The notes under the pieces: generated by a model
The model's input: only the letters and a program-made list of their open reading frames with translations
Database searches by the model: none
Told to the model about the DNA's origin: nothing
Source: an archaeon
GTDB lineage: Archaea; Iainarchaeota; Iainarchaeia; Iainarchaeales; Iainarchaeaceae
Assembly: GCA_024653865.1 (NCBI GenBank)
Contig: JANLHD010000034.1
Coordinates: 1-10,107, forward strand
Direction: 5' to 3'
Length of the DNA: 10,107 bases
Part shown: piece by piece, positions 1 to 6,895 of the stretch
How the letters are laid out: each line of letters starts with the position of its first letter
How positions within the stretch are numbered: the first letter of the stretch is position 1
Made by a program: the position numbers and the translations under genes

Positions 1-1
1 T

Positions 2-157
2 GTTTCGGTTTTCGGAAAAACGATAGGAATAATAGGATCAGAAGAGGAAATAGAGAAAGCAAAGCGCGCAATTGAAATGCTCCTGGGGGGCGCCTCGCAC
101 TCGCACGTATACGGTGCCCTTAAAAGGGGTTTCTATCAGGAAAAATTTGAGTTATAA
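2..157 (+). CDS. KH-domain RNA-binding protein, Pno1/Dim2 type (3' end)
   Basis: The last 51 codons of a gene that begins before the window; the stop is TAA at 155-157. The visible part starts VSVFGKTIGIIGSEEEIEKA and contains the phrase AKRAIEMLLGGASHSHVYGAL. A beta strand, an I-I-G turn, an acidic helix and then an E-M-L-L-x-G-A-x-H-x-x-V-Y tail are typical of the C-terminal KH unit of archaeal Pno1/Dim2-like proteins. In eukaryotes this family binds the 3' end of small-subunit rRNA during ribosome maturation; archaeal members are thought to act similarly. A KH gene placed just before top6B is a familiar archaeal gene order, which supports the call. It ends 13 nt before the top6B start, so the two are probably co-transcribed. 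The N-terminal KH domain and any GXXG loop lie outside the window. Confidence 0.8.
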   Translation, partial: VSVFGKTIGIIGSEEEIEKAKRAIEMLLGGASHSHVYGALKRGFYQEKFEL

Positions 158-170
158 AGTTGGTTTGATT

Positions 171-1868
171 ATGGCACAGGAAATTTCGGCGGCAGAACAG
201 ATTGCAACGCAATTCAAGGAGCACAGCGTTGCGGAATTCTTCAAAAAGAACATGCAAATGCTAGGCCTAACCGGAAAAATAAAGGCGCTCACAACAATCG
301 TGCACGAATACGTCACGAACTCGCTCGACGCATGCGAAGAGGCGAGAATACTCCCGGACATAGAGGTGCAGATCAAGGAACTCGGCGACGAATACTACGA
401 GATCACTGTCAAGGACAACGGCCCGGGAATGACAAGGCAAACCGTAGGAAAAGCGCTCGGGCAATTGCTCGCGGGAACAAAATTCCACAGGATGATGCAA
501 ATGCGCGGCCAGCAGGGAATCGGGGCGGCGGGCGCCACAATGCTCGCCCAAATAACAACCGGAAAGGCGACACAGGTAATCACGGGCACCGGAAGCGGGA
601 AGGCGCTTAGCCTTGACATTACGGTCGACCCAAAAAAGAACGAGCCAAAACTCGCCAACATGGTTGAACTCGGCAAGACATTCCAGGGCACAATAATCAA
701 GGCAAAGTTCAAGGGAATGAAATACGTGAACTCCGAACAGGCGCCACTCGAGTACCTTAGGAGAACCGCAATCGCAAACCCGCACGCGCAAATAACGCTA
801 ATTGAGCCAAGCAACCAAAAAACGGTTTTCAAAAGAACGCTCAAGGAAATCCCGAAGCAGCCGCTCGAAATGAAGCCGCACCCCAAGGGAATGAACGTTG
901 ACGAACTAATTACGCTCGCAAAATACACCGACTCGAAAACTGTGAAAACATTCCTGAAAAACACTTTCGACCGCATGGGTGACAAGGCCGCGGACGAAAT
1001 AGGAAAACACGTTTCCTTCGACATGAACAAGGACCCAAAGCAAATCACGTGGGACGAGGCGGAAGAAATCATCAAGCAATTCAAAAACATAAATTTTATC
1101 GCGCCAAGAACCGACGGACTGCGCCCGATCGGCGAAGACAGGATAACAAAGAGCCTAACAAGCATTGTGAAGCCCGAGTTCTCCTCGGTGGTCACAAGAA
1201 AACCCACGGTTTACAGCGGAGGATTCCCCTTCCAAATAGAGGTCGGAATTGCCTACGGCGGGGACGCGGGAAAAGGCGGCAACACAACAAACGAGGAAGG
1301 GGTTGTGGAAAAGAAAATGGAAATAATGAGGTTTGCAAACCGCGCACCGCTACTCTTCGACACAGGCGGGTGCGCAATAACAAAGGCGGTGCAGAGCATT
1401 GACTGGAAACGCTACAATGTAAAGGACGTTGAAAACGCGCCCATAACGGTTTTTGTGAACCTGGTTTCCGTGCACATACCATACACGGGCGCTGGCAAAC
1501 AGGCGATCAGCGACGAACAGGAAATAATGGACGAACTGCGCCTCGCACTCATGGACTCCGGCAGGCGCGCGGGCGCATTCATTGCCGGCAAGAAAAAAGA
1601 AATGGAAAAGAAAATGAAAAAGGAGCTCTTCTTCAAATTCATACCGGAAATAGCGGCCGCGCTTGAAAAAATCACGAAAGAGGACAGGAAAAAAACCGAA
1701 AAGAACCTCGAAAAACTCGTGCTCGAAAAACTCAAGCTAGAAGATGAAAGCGATGAGGCGCAGCAAATCGAGGAAGAAATAAAGGAGGCTTCCGAAAAAG
1801 TCAGGAAGAACGAGAGGGAAGCGAAAAAGAAAAAAAAGGAAGCTGAAGACGAAGAGGTCGAGGAATAA
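171..1868 (+). CDS. top6B: DNA topoisomerase VI subunit B
   Basis: The ATPase subunit of the type IIB topoisomerase, which relaxes and decatenates duplex DNA as an A2B2 enzyme; 565 residues. The GHKL ATP site is plain: HEYVTNSLDA (45-54, Glu46 and Asn50), DNGPGM (82-87) and RGQQGIGAAGA (112-122). A helix-two-turn-helix region spans roughly 240-315. The transducer domain follows and holds the family WKxY motif (W412, K413, Y415) and a GKQ lysine at 443. From about 475 the tail is a Lys/Glu-rich probable coiled coil ending EDEEVEE. The start at 171 is chosen because MAQEISAAEQIATQF begins like family members; an upstream in-frame ATG at 72 would run 33 codons through the KH gene and add unrelated sequence. 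The stop overlaps the top6A start by one base (TAATG), so the subunits are translationally coupled. Confidence 0.96.
   Translation: MAQEISAAEQIATQFKEHSVAEFFKKNMQMLGLTGKIKALTTIVHEYVTNSLDACEEARILPDIEVQIKELGDEYYEITVKDNGPGMTRQTVGKALGQLLAGTKFHRMMQMRGQQGIGAAGATMLAQITTGKATQVITGTGSGKALSLDITVDPKKNEPKLANMVELGKTFQGTIIKAKFKGMKYVNSEQAPLEYLRRTAIANPHAQITLIEPSNQKTVFKRTLKEIPKQPLEMKPHPKGMNVDELITLAKYTDSKTVKTFLKNTFDRMGDKAADEIGKHVSFDMNKDPKQITWDEAEEIIKQFKNINFIAPRTDGLRPIGEDRITKSLTSIVKPEFSSVVTRKPTVYSGGFPFQIEVGIAYGGDAGKGGNTTNEEGVVEKKMEIMRFANRAPLLFDTGGCAITKAVQSIDWKRYNVKDVENAPITVFVNLVSVHIPYTGAGKQAISDEQEIMDELRLALMDSGRRAGAFIAGKKKEMEKKMKKELFFKFIPEIAAALEKITKEDRKKTEKNLEKLVLEKLKLEDESDEAQQIEEEIKEASEKVRKNEREAKKKKKEAEDEEVEE
1854..1858 (+). 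promoter_or_regulatory. Shine-Dalgarno site for top6A inside top6B
   Basis: GAGGT, 9 nt before the top6A ATG, embedded in the Glu/Val codons ending top6B. It matches the archaeal anti-SD core and fits re-initiation at an overlapping start. The surrounding sequence is naturally GA-rich, so the match could be coincidental. Confidence 0.45.
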
Positions 1869-3013
1869 TGGCTGATAAAAAGAAGGCAAAGGCGCCCGCA
1901 AAAAAGGCGGTCGAAGTGGAATCCCCGGAGGCAATCGCCCATAAGGTCAAGATAATGGCGGACGGCATTGTCGGCCAGATAAAAAAACAGGAAGACCCGA
2001 TTTTTACCACGCAGCAAAGGGGAAGGAGCAACGTCGAATTCAGCGAGGACAAAAAAGTCTTGACGCTCGGCGACAAAACCACGTCCAGAAATTTCCTGAA
2101 CATCGGCCACGCAAAAAAATTCATGCAAACCATGATGGTAGCGGAAAAAACGCACAATTACCTGCTTGAAAACAAGACAGCGTCAATCAGGGAAGTTTAC
2201 TACGAACTCAAGCACACGCTGGGCAAAAGCAAGGAAAACACTTTCGAGGACCAGACAGAGAGCGATGCGTGCATAGTGGACCTTGAGCACAGCGTCGACA
2301 CCATCAGGGAAAAACTCAACCTGCACGCAAACCCAAAGGGAACCCTCTACGGAGACATAACTCTTGTTGACCGAAAGCACAACGAGGACGAATTCAACGC
2401 GGCAAAACTCGGCAGGGGCGGCTGGAGCATAATGAGCAGGGTCGAACCCGAAGAAATTGAAATCAAAAAAGTCAGCGCGGATTACGTTTTGGTGATAGAA
2501 ACAGAGGCAATGTATGAGAGGCTCGTCGAGGAAGGCTTCGCGAAGAAAAACAAGGCAATTTTAATCAGCACCGGAGGCCAGGCGGCAAGGGGCACAAGAA
2601 GGCTCGTGCACAGGATACACAAAGAGCAGGGCCTGCCGGTGTACATGTTCACGGACGGAGACCCGTACGGGTGGTACATTTACAGCGTTGTAAAACAGGG
2701 TTCGATGGCTCTTGCGGCACACTCGGATTTCCTGGCGGTGCCGGACGCGAAATACATAGGAATGACCCTTGAGGATGTAGAGGATTTCGGGCTGCAAAAT
2801 GTCACCGAAAAAATGAAGGAAGGAGATGTAAAGAGGGCGAAAGAAATGCTCGATTACCCCTGGTTCCAGAACAATGAATGGCAGGCGGAACTCAAAAAAG
2901 CAATCAACCTGAAAATCAGGATAGAGCAACAGGCGCTGGCAAACCGCTCGCTTTCTTTTGTGGCGGACGAATACCTGCCGAAAAAAATCAAGAAAAAAGA
3001 ATTCCTGCCCTAA
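1868..3013 (+). CDS. top6A: DNA topoisomerase VI subunit A (Spo11-like)
   Basis: The DNA-cleaving subunit, homologous to Spo11; 381 residues, close to the usual length. The winged-helix 5Y-CAP domain carries SIREVYYELKHT (106-117); by alignment with Spo11/TopVIA, the second tyrosine (Y112) should form the 5'-phosphotyrosine link. The Toprim domain shows VLVIETEAM with the metal-binding Glu211 and FTDGDPYGW with Asp263 and Asp265. The segment LTLGDKTTSRNFLNIGHAKKF (66-86) is also typical of the family. The N-terminus is a short Lys/Ala-rich extension of about 15 residues. Its ATG shares its A with the TAA of top6B. A GAGGT at 1854-1858, inside the top6B tail codons, lies 9 nt before the start and is a plausible Shine-Dalgarno site. 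All catalytic residues are present, so the enzyme looks intact. Confidence 0.97.
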   Translation: MADKKKAKAPAKKAVEVESPEAIAHKVKIMADGIVGQIKKQEDPIFTTQQRGRSNVEFSEDKKVLTLGDKTTSRNFLNIGHAKKFMQTMMVAEKTHNYLLENKTASIREVYYELKHTLGKSKENTFEDQTESDACIVDLEHSVDTIREKLNLHANPKGTLYGDITLVDRKHNEDEFNAAKLGRGGWSIMSRVEPEEIEIKKVSADYVLVIETEAMYERLVEEGFAKKNKAILISTGGQAARGTRRLVHRIHKEQGLPVYMFTDGDPYGWYIYSVVKQGSMALAAHSDFLAVPDAKYIGMTLEDVEDFGLQNVTEKMKEGDVKRAKEMLDYPWFQNNEWQAELKKAINLKIRIEQQALANRSLSFVADEYLPKKIKKKEFLP

Positions 3014-3022
3014 GCCTTGCGG

Positions 3023-3035
3023 CAAAGCATTTTAA
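3023..3035 (+). promoter_or_regulatory. TATA-like promoter of the Cys-rich protein gene
   Basis: caaagcattttaa, with the AT box centred about 30 nt before the ATG at 3060. A purine-rich BRE-like stretch precedes it. At this spacing the transcript would start at or near the ATG (leaderless). It resembles the 15-base element found at 7551 and 8158 but is one T shorter. Confidence 0.5.
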
Positions 3036-3059
3036 GCCCAGGCAACCAAAAAACTATTC

Positions 3060-3551
3060 ATGGAAAAAACACTAAGGCCACATGGCCTGCTTTGGAGCCC
3101 CGAGAAACAATCAAAAATATTCATGGCTGCCTTCGCATTGGTTTTCTTATCGGCAATAATATATTTGGCAATCCAGCCAACGCAAGAGCTTGCAATTGAC
3201 GCAAACAGCACACAAGAACCAAACGAAGAAGAGCCCGAAATAATTGCGATTCCAGAATGCCCTTATGAGTGCTGCAACCAAAACCCCGAGTATAGGCAAA
3301 AAATCTGCACCGCAAACAGGAGTTGCGTAAACAACAAATGCGAATTGCAGGAATGCACGTTCCAGTGCTGCGCGGGCCGCACAGGTTACGAGGACAAGGC
3401 TTGCCCAAATGAACAAGAATGCATAGGCGGCAAGTGCATCAAGCCAGAGTGCCCCGGAAGGTGCTGCATGGCAAATGACCCGGATTATCAGGAAAAGGCG
3501 TGCCCCACGCATTTGCGGTGCGTTGGAAGGGTGTGCATAAACCCAATCTAA
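3060..3551 (+). CDS. Membrane-anchored protein with three six-cysteine repeats
   Basis: A 163-residue protein I cannot assign to a named family. A basic, Trp-containing N-terminus of about 20 residues is followed by one hydrophobic segment (about 21-39, FMAAFALVFLSAIIYLAIQ), then an acidic Thr/Asn/Glu-rich linker (40-65). This suggests a signal anchor with the C-terminus outside the cell. Residues 67-159 are three tandem repeats of 32-residue period with the pattern C-x3-CC-x10/11-C-x5-C-x4-C: C67,71,72,83,89,94; C99,103,104,115,121,126; C131,135,136,148,154,159. A Tyr and a Lys at fixed places before the fourth Cys are also kept. Six cysteines per unit suggest three disulfides each, or a metal-binding module. 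It stands alone, 46 nt after top6A and 76 nt before the synthetase gene, with its own TATA-like box. The function is unknown. Confidence 0.85.
   Translation: MEKTLRPHGLLWSPEKQSKIFMAAFALVFLSAIIYLAIQPTQELAIDANSTQEPNEEEPEIIAIPECPYECCNQNPEYRQKICTANRSCVNNKCELQECTFQCCAGRTGYEDKACPNEQECIGGKCIKPECPGRCCMANDPDYQEKACPTHLRCVGRVCINPI
3261..3536 (+). repeat. Three tandem 96-nt coding repeats (six-Cys modules)
   Basis: Within the Cys-rich gene, three units start near 3258, 3354 and 3450. Each opens with a Glu-Cys dipeptide coded GARTGC and has a TGCTGC Cys-Cys pair 12 nt after the first Cys codon. Units 1 and 2 have identical Cys spacing; unit 3 has one extra residue before the fourth Cys. Apart from the Cys, Tyr and Lys codons the DNA has diverged, so the duplication looks old. 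Confidence 0.75.
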
Positions 3552-3576
3552 GGCAAAAAACACGCAAAGCACTCCC

Positions 3577-3590
3577 CCGGGGCACCGGGC
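3577..3590 (+). other. GC-rich short hairpin between genes
   Basis: CCCGG and CCGGG, separated by a four-base loop, can pair in the 76-nt spacer after the Cys-rich gene. It lacks a following T-run on the plus strand, so a terminator role is uncertain. The rest of the spacer holds only the promoter of the next gene. Confidence 0.25.
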
Positions 3591-3595
3591 AGATA

Positions 3596-3606
3596 GATTA
3601 ATTAAT
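3596..3606 (+). promoter_or_regulatory. TATA-like promoter of the acyl-CoA synthetase gene
   Basis: gattaattaat, centred about 27 nt before the ATG at 3628. The spacing matches the archaeal TATA-to-start distance and implies a leaderless transcript. No Shine-Dalgarno motif is seen before the ATG. Confidence 0.5.
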
Positions 3607-3627
3607 GAAAAAAAACTACTCTAGTGA

Positions 3628-5010
3628 ATGCACAAAACAAAAACAATAGAGCCGTTTTTTTCCCCAAAAAGCATTGCGGTAATAGGCGCATCCAACACCA
3701 AAGGGAAAGTTGGATACACTATTTTTGCTAACATGAAAAAGGCGGAAACAAAAAACGTGTACCCGGTAAACCCCAAGTACGGCAACGTGCAGGGAAAAAA
3801 AGCCTATGCCTCGGTTTCTGCGATCAGAAAAAAAATTGACCTCGCAATTATAGCGCTCCCGCCGCAAATCGTGCCGGATTCGCTTGAAGAATGCATGAAA
3901 AACTCCGTGAAGGCGGTGATAATTGTGAGCGCGGGCTTTTCCGAAGTCGGCGAAGAAACACTCACAAAAAAAATTTCGGCGCTCATAAAAAAATACCCGA
4001 AAACCAGGGTGATGGGGCCAAACTGCGTCGGTGTAATGAACATCCGCTCAAAAATAGACACGACGTTTTTCGAAAGAAGCAGGATGGAAATACCAAAAAA
4101 AGGGACGCTCTCATTCATCTCACAATCAGGGGCACTTGGGTCCATGATACTGGACTGGGTTGCGACACAGCAATTCGGCGTCAACAAGTTCGCGTCCTAC
4201 GGAAACGCAATGGACATTGACGAGGCGGATTTGCTCGAGTATTTCGGCGAGGACCCGAAAACCAAGGTGATAACGGTTTATCTCGAGGGCGCAAGGGACG
4301 GGAGAAAATTCTTCAACATAGCAAAAAAGGTGTCCAAAACAACCCCGATAATAGTGCTAAAGGGCGGCAAGAGCGACGAAACCCGCAAGGCGGCATCGTC
4401 ACACACGGGTTCGCTCGCGGGCTCCTCGGACGTTTACAACGCGGTTTTTCGCCAAAGCGGCATCATACAGGCGGACGATTTGCTCGACCTATTCAACATA
4501 GCAAAGCTTCTTGAAAAAGAGCCGCTGCCAAAAGGAAACCGCGTGCTTGTAATAACCAACGGCGGCGGGTTTGGAATAGTTGCCGCAGACCAAATAATTT
4601 CACACGGGCTCAAACTCGCAAAACTCTCAAAAAAATCCGAGGACGAACTGAAGGCGGCACTGCCGAGGGCATCGATTGGGAACCCCATTGATTTGCTCGG
4701 GGACGCGGACATAGAGAGCTACAAGAAGGCGATCGGCGCGGCACAAAAGGACAAGAACGTCGACATCATAATGGTACTCGTGCTCTTCAATTTGCCCACA
4801 ATCGAGGCAAAAAAAATCATGAGCCTGAAAAAAGCCAGGGCGAGCGCGGCAAAGCCAACGGTTGTGTGCGCAATCGGGAGCGATTACACGAAAAAATACA
4901 TGAAAAAAATAGAGAAGGCGGGATTCACCACATTCAATTACCCCAGCGTTGCGGCAAAGGCCCTCAAAGAAATGGTGTCATACGCGGCATACCTGAAAAA
5001 AACCAGGTAA
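3628..5010 (+). CDS. acdA: ADP-forming acyl-CoA synthetase, alpha subunit
   Basis: The alpha subunit of an NDP-forming acetyl/acyl-CoA synthetase, which turns acyl-CoA, ADP and phosphate into acid, CoA and ATP, a substrate-level ATP step common in fermenting archaea. The 460 residues match the family alpha subunit. An N-terminal CoA-binding Rossmann domain shows FFSPKSIAVIGASNTKGKVG (10-29), with VMGPNCVGVMN (128-138). The ligase domains follow, with SFISQSGALG (162-171), YGNAMDIDEADLLEY (191-205) and Glu220 in YLEGARDGR. SSHTGSLAGS (257-266) carries His259, the expected phospho-histidine. The C-terminal half has the usual TNGGGFGI (310-317) and GNPIDLLGDA (351-360). No ATP-grasp beta subunit is fused or adjacent, so a separate beta gene is required for activity. 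It is a single-gene unit between a plus-strand neighbour and a convergent operon. Which acid it uses cannot be told. Confidence 0.9.
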   Translation: MHKTKTIEPFFSPKSIAVIGASNTKGKVGYTIFANMKKAETKNVYPVNPKYGNVQGKKAYASVSAIRKKIDLAIIALPPQIVPDSLEECMKNSVKAVIIVSAGFSEVGEETLTKKISALIKKYPKTRVMGPNCVGVMNIRSKIDTTFFERSRMEIPKKGTLSFISQSGALGSMILDWVATQQFGVNKFASYGNAMDIDEADLLEYFGEDPKTKVITVYLEGARDGRKFFNIAKKVSKTTPIIVLKGGKSDETRKAASSHTGSLAGSSDVYNAVFRQSGIIQADDLLDLFNIAKLLEKEPLPKGNRVLVITNGGGFGIVAADQIISHGLKLAKLSKKSEDELKAALPRASIGNPIDLLGDADIESYKKAIGAAQKDKNVDIIMVLVLFNLPTIEAKKIMSLKKARASAAKPTVVCAIGSDYTKKYMKKIEKAGFTTFNYPSVAAKALKEMVSYAAYLKKTR

Positions 5011-5040
5011 TTTTTTCGGAATTATTTTTCGGAAAATAAT
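5011..5040. terminator. Probable bidirectional terminator between convergent genes
   Basis: The two stop codons are 11 nt apart. After the synthetase stop there is T6 at 5011-5016, then an 8-bp hairpin (5021-5028 with 5033-5040, loop TCGG) whose 5' arm includes T5. U-rich tracts suffice for archaeal termination. The hairpin overlaps the last codons of the minus-strand nuclease gene. Confidence 0.5.
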
Positions 5041-6245
5041 CGCAATGCGGAATCGAATTCCCCTGCCGACAAAAGCTCGAACAGCCTCTGGGCATCCACC
5101 TCGGAACCAAAATCGGTTTCCAGAAGGTTCTTTTCCAATATCTCAAGGCCAATAGAGGCCACGGAGGACTTCGAGGCATGGAGTTCGCGCAACTCCGAAA
5201 TTTTTTTCCGAAAAGAATCCTGGGAAAAATTCCTTGAAAGCGAAATTATCGCCCTGGAAGAATACTCGGAAAGCAAGGGCGCGACGTCCACATCCCCGGA
5301 GGAGAGCCCCTTTTTGAGCGTGCCCTTCAGGTTCAATCGCACAAGCGGCTTCAACCCATTGCCATTCGAACAGCCATCCTCGAGCGCCTGTTTGCACTTG
5401 TCAAGGACCTCGTCGCAATCCGCGCCCCTAAAAAAAAACTTGTGGTAAAACATTTTCCTCTGCAATGCAAAAGGGGAAAAATCCAGTTTTTTTGAAATCG
5501 TATCATAAAAAAACACGCCCTTTGGCTTTTGTGCCTCGAGTTTTTTAATCGAGGTGGCAATCGTTGAACCCGCCAGCAAAAAAGTTGTCTCGCCAAGCCT
5601 GTGCTGGCTGCTCCAATGCAAATGCCCGTCAATCACAAGTTCAAAGCCCTTTGGCAAATCGTCGAGCGAAAGCGTCGCGACCATCTCATCGTCAACCACC
5701 ATAAATTCCTTGAATGACTGGTGCACCAAAAGAAGGTTTGCCGCATTTTTTTGCGCAACCGGGTTCCAGTGCCTCATGACCTCAAGCGCCTTCTTCTCTG
5801 GGACCGCGCCCAAACCGAAAACAAACGCCTTCTCCTCTTTCTTTGTCACCTCCACGCACCCAGCGTGGAAATAAACCAAAAGGCCCGAGAGGTTTAGAAC
5901 ATCAAGCGCCGTGCGGGTTTCCTTTCCCCGGAACTCGTGGTTGCCGTGGATTGTCAGGATTGGAAAGCCATTTACCTCGATTTTTTTTTGCTCGGCGCCC
6001 TTTTTGAGCGCCAAATCAACGCCGCATTTTCCTTGCCTCATTTCGCCAAATGACTGCATCGCCCTAAACAAGGTGTTGTGGGTCGGCACCGGTTCGTCGA
6101 ACACGTCCCCGCACAAAACCGCAAAATCCGCGCCGGCATCAATTGACATTTTGATCGCCTTCTCGAGGTTTTCAAACGATTCTTGGGAGCGCTCGCCCTT
6201 CTCATCAAAACCCAAGTGGGTATCCGAAAAAATTGCCACCTTCAC
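5022..6245 (-). CDS. mre11: Mre11/SbcD-family metallophosphoesterase (DNA repair nuclease)
   Basis: A 407-residue calcineurin-like phosphoesterase. All the metal-binding motifs are in order: SDTHLG (D8, H10), CGDVFD (D47), GNHE (N102, H103), LVHQS (H175) and DGHLHW (H208, H210). The spacing and the GDVFDEPVPTHNTLF phrase look like Mre11/SbcD exonucleases rather than generic phosphodiesterases. The part after about 250 would form the capping domain and C-terminal helices. Mre11 trims DNA ends together with the ATPase Rad50 and, in archaea, often sits with herA, rad50 and nurA; none of these is here. The start is GTG at 6243-6245, which overlaps the upstream HAD gene's TGA by four bases (GTGA), so translation is coupled. 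A Rad50-independent or small-molecule phosphoesterase role cannot be excluded. The family call is firm, the exact role less so. Confidence 0.8.
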   Translation of the reverse strand: MKVAIFSDTHLGFDEKGERSQESFENLEKAIKMSIDAGADFAVLCGDVFDEPVPTHNTLFRAMQSFGEMRQGKCGVDLALKKGAEQKKIEVNGFPILTIHGNHEFRGKETRTALDVLNLSGLLVYFHAGCVEVTKKEEKAFVFGLGAVPEKKALEVMRHWNPVAQKNAANLLLVHQSFKEFMVVDDEMVATLSLDDLPKGFELVIDGHLHWSSQHRLGETTFLLAGSTIATSIKKLEAQKPKGVFFYDTISKKLDFSPFALQRKMFYHKFFFRGADCDEVLDKCKQALEDGCSNGNGLKPLVRLNLKGTLKKGLSSGDVDVAPLLSEYSSRAIISLSRNFSQDSFRKKISELRELHASKSSVASIGLEILEKNLLETDFGSEVDAQRLFELLSAGEFDSALRLFSEK

Positions 6246-6895
6246 TTTACAAGCCCCGCAAAGACACCGTAATTGAGTTCGGAAAAGTTTTTTACCATAA
6301 GGCTTGCGGCGGAGAAATCAAGCGAACGGGTAAGGTCATTGGGAATTGCCACCGCCCTCATTCCTGCCCCTATCGCCGCGGCAATCCCTATCGGCGTGTC
6401 CTCAATTGCAACCGAACAATTTGGATTCACCCCGAGGGCACGAACCGCCTTTTCGTAAACCTCCGGGTGCGGCTTGGGATTGGAAACGTCGTCAATGCAC
6501 ACGATTTTTGAAAAATATTCCCCAAACCCGAATTTTTCAACAAAAAAATTTATGTTCTTCCTTGAATTTCCCGAGGCAATCGCAAGGCAAACGTCCCTTG
6601 AATGCAGCTCCAAAAGAAGGATGGAAAGCTCCGGGTTTGCCTTTGCACTGGACTCGAGCTCTTTTCTCATTTGTTCGGAGGTCGTTTCAACGAAATGCCC
6701 GCGGGAAAGCGAGAGGGAATATTTTTTGTTGAGGTGCTCGAATTTTTCCGCAAAAGTGTGCCCCAGCAAATCCTTTATGTCATCGTCCGCAATTCCGCCA
6801 TGAACCGAGGCTAGGTATTGCTTCATGTACTTGAAATAATATTTCGGGGTGTCGGCAATCACGCCGTCGAAATCGAACACTACCGCCTCAAGCAC
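6242..6895 (-). CDS. HAD-superfamily hydrolase, beta-phosphoglucomutase-like (second of pair)
   Basis: A 217-residue HAD phosphatase with a cap domain. Motif I is VVFDFDGVIADT (nucleophile D8, acid D10); motif II is the serine/threonine region IASGNS; the motif III lysine is in NPKPHPEVY; motif IV is IEDTPIGIAAA. This is the layout of the beta-phosphoglucomutase/phosphoglycolate-phosphatase-like group, whose members hydrolyse or isomerise sugar phosphates and other small phosphomonoesters; the substrate is not evident. The start is placed at GTG 6893-6895, which puts motif I near residue 5 as in relatives and overlaps the upstream gene by 8 nt. An in-frame ATG at 6946 would add 17 residues deep inside the upstream gene. 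Its TGA overlaps the nuclease GTG. It is clearly related to the HAD gene just upstream. Confidence 0.88.
   Translation of the reverse strand: MLEAVVFDFDGVIADTPKYYFKYMKQYLASVHGGIADDDIKDLLGHTFAEKFEHLNKKYSLSLSRGHFVETTSEQMRKELESSAKANPELSILLLELHSRDVCLAIASGNSRKNINFFVEKFGFGEYFSKIVCIDDVSNPKPHPEVYEKAVRALGVNPNCSVAIEDTPIGIAAAIGAGMRAVAIPNDLTRSLDFSAASLMVKNFSELNYGVFAGLVK

Noticed and set aside
72..170. Upstream in-frame ATG extending Top6B by 33 residues
   Set aside because: It reads through the KH gene in another frame, gives a sequence unlike any Top6B N-terminus, and MAQEISAAEQ at 171 matches the family start.
267..2155. Long minus-strand and alternate-frame ORFs over top6B and top6A
   Set aside because: They are antisense or shifted shadows with Ser/Phe-rich or Arg-rich composition and no motifs; the plus-strand frame holds full Topo VI signatures.
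3261..3536. Cys repeats as zinc ribbons or ferredoxin-type iron-sulfur sites
   Set aside because: The spacing C-x3-CC-x10-C-x5-C-x4-C does not match CxxC zinc ribbons or CxxCxxCxxxC ferredoxin motifs, and the domain lies beyond a membrane anchor.
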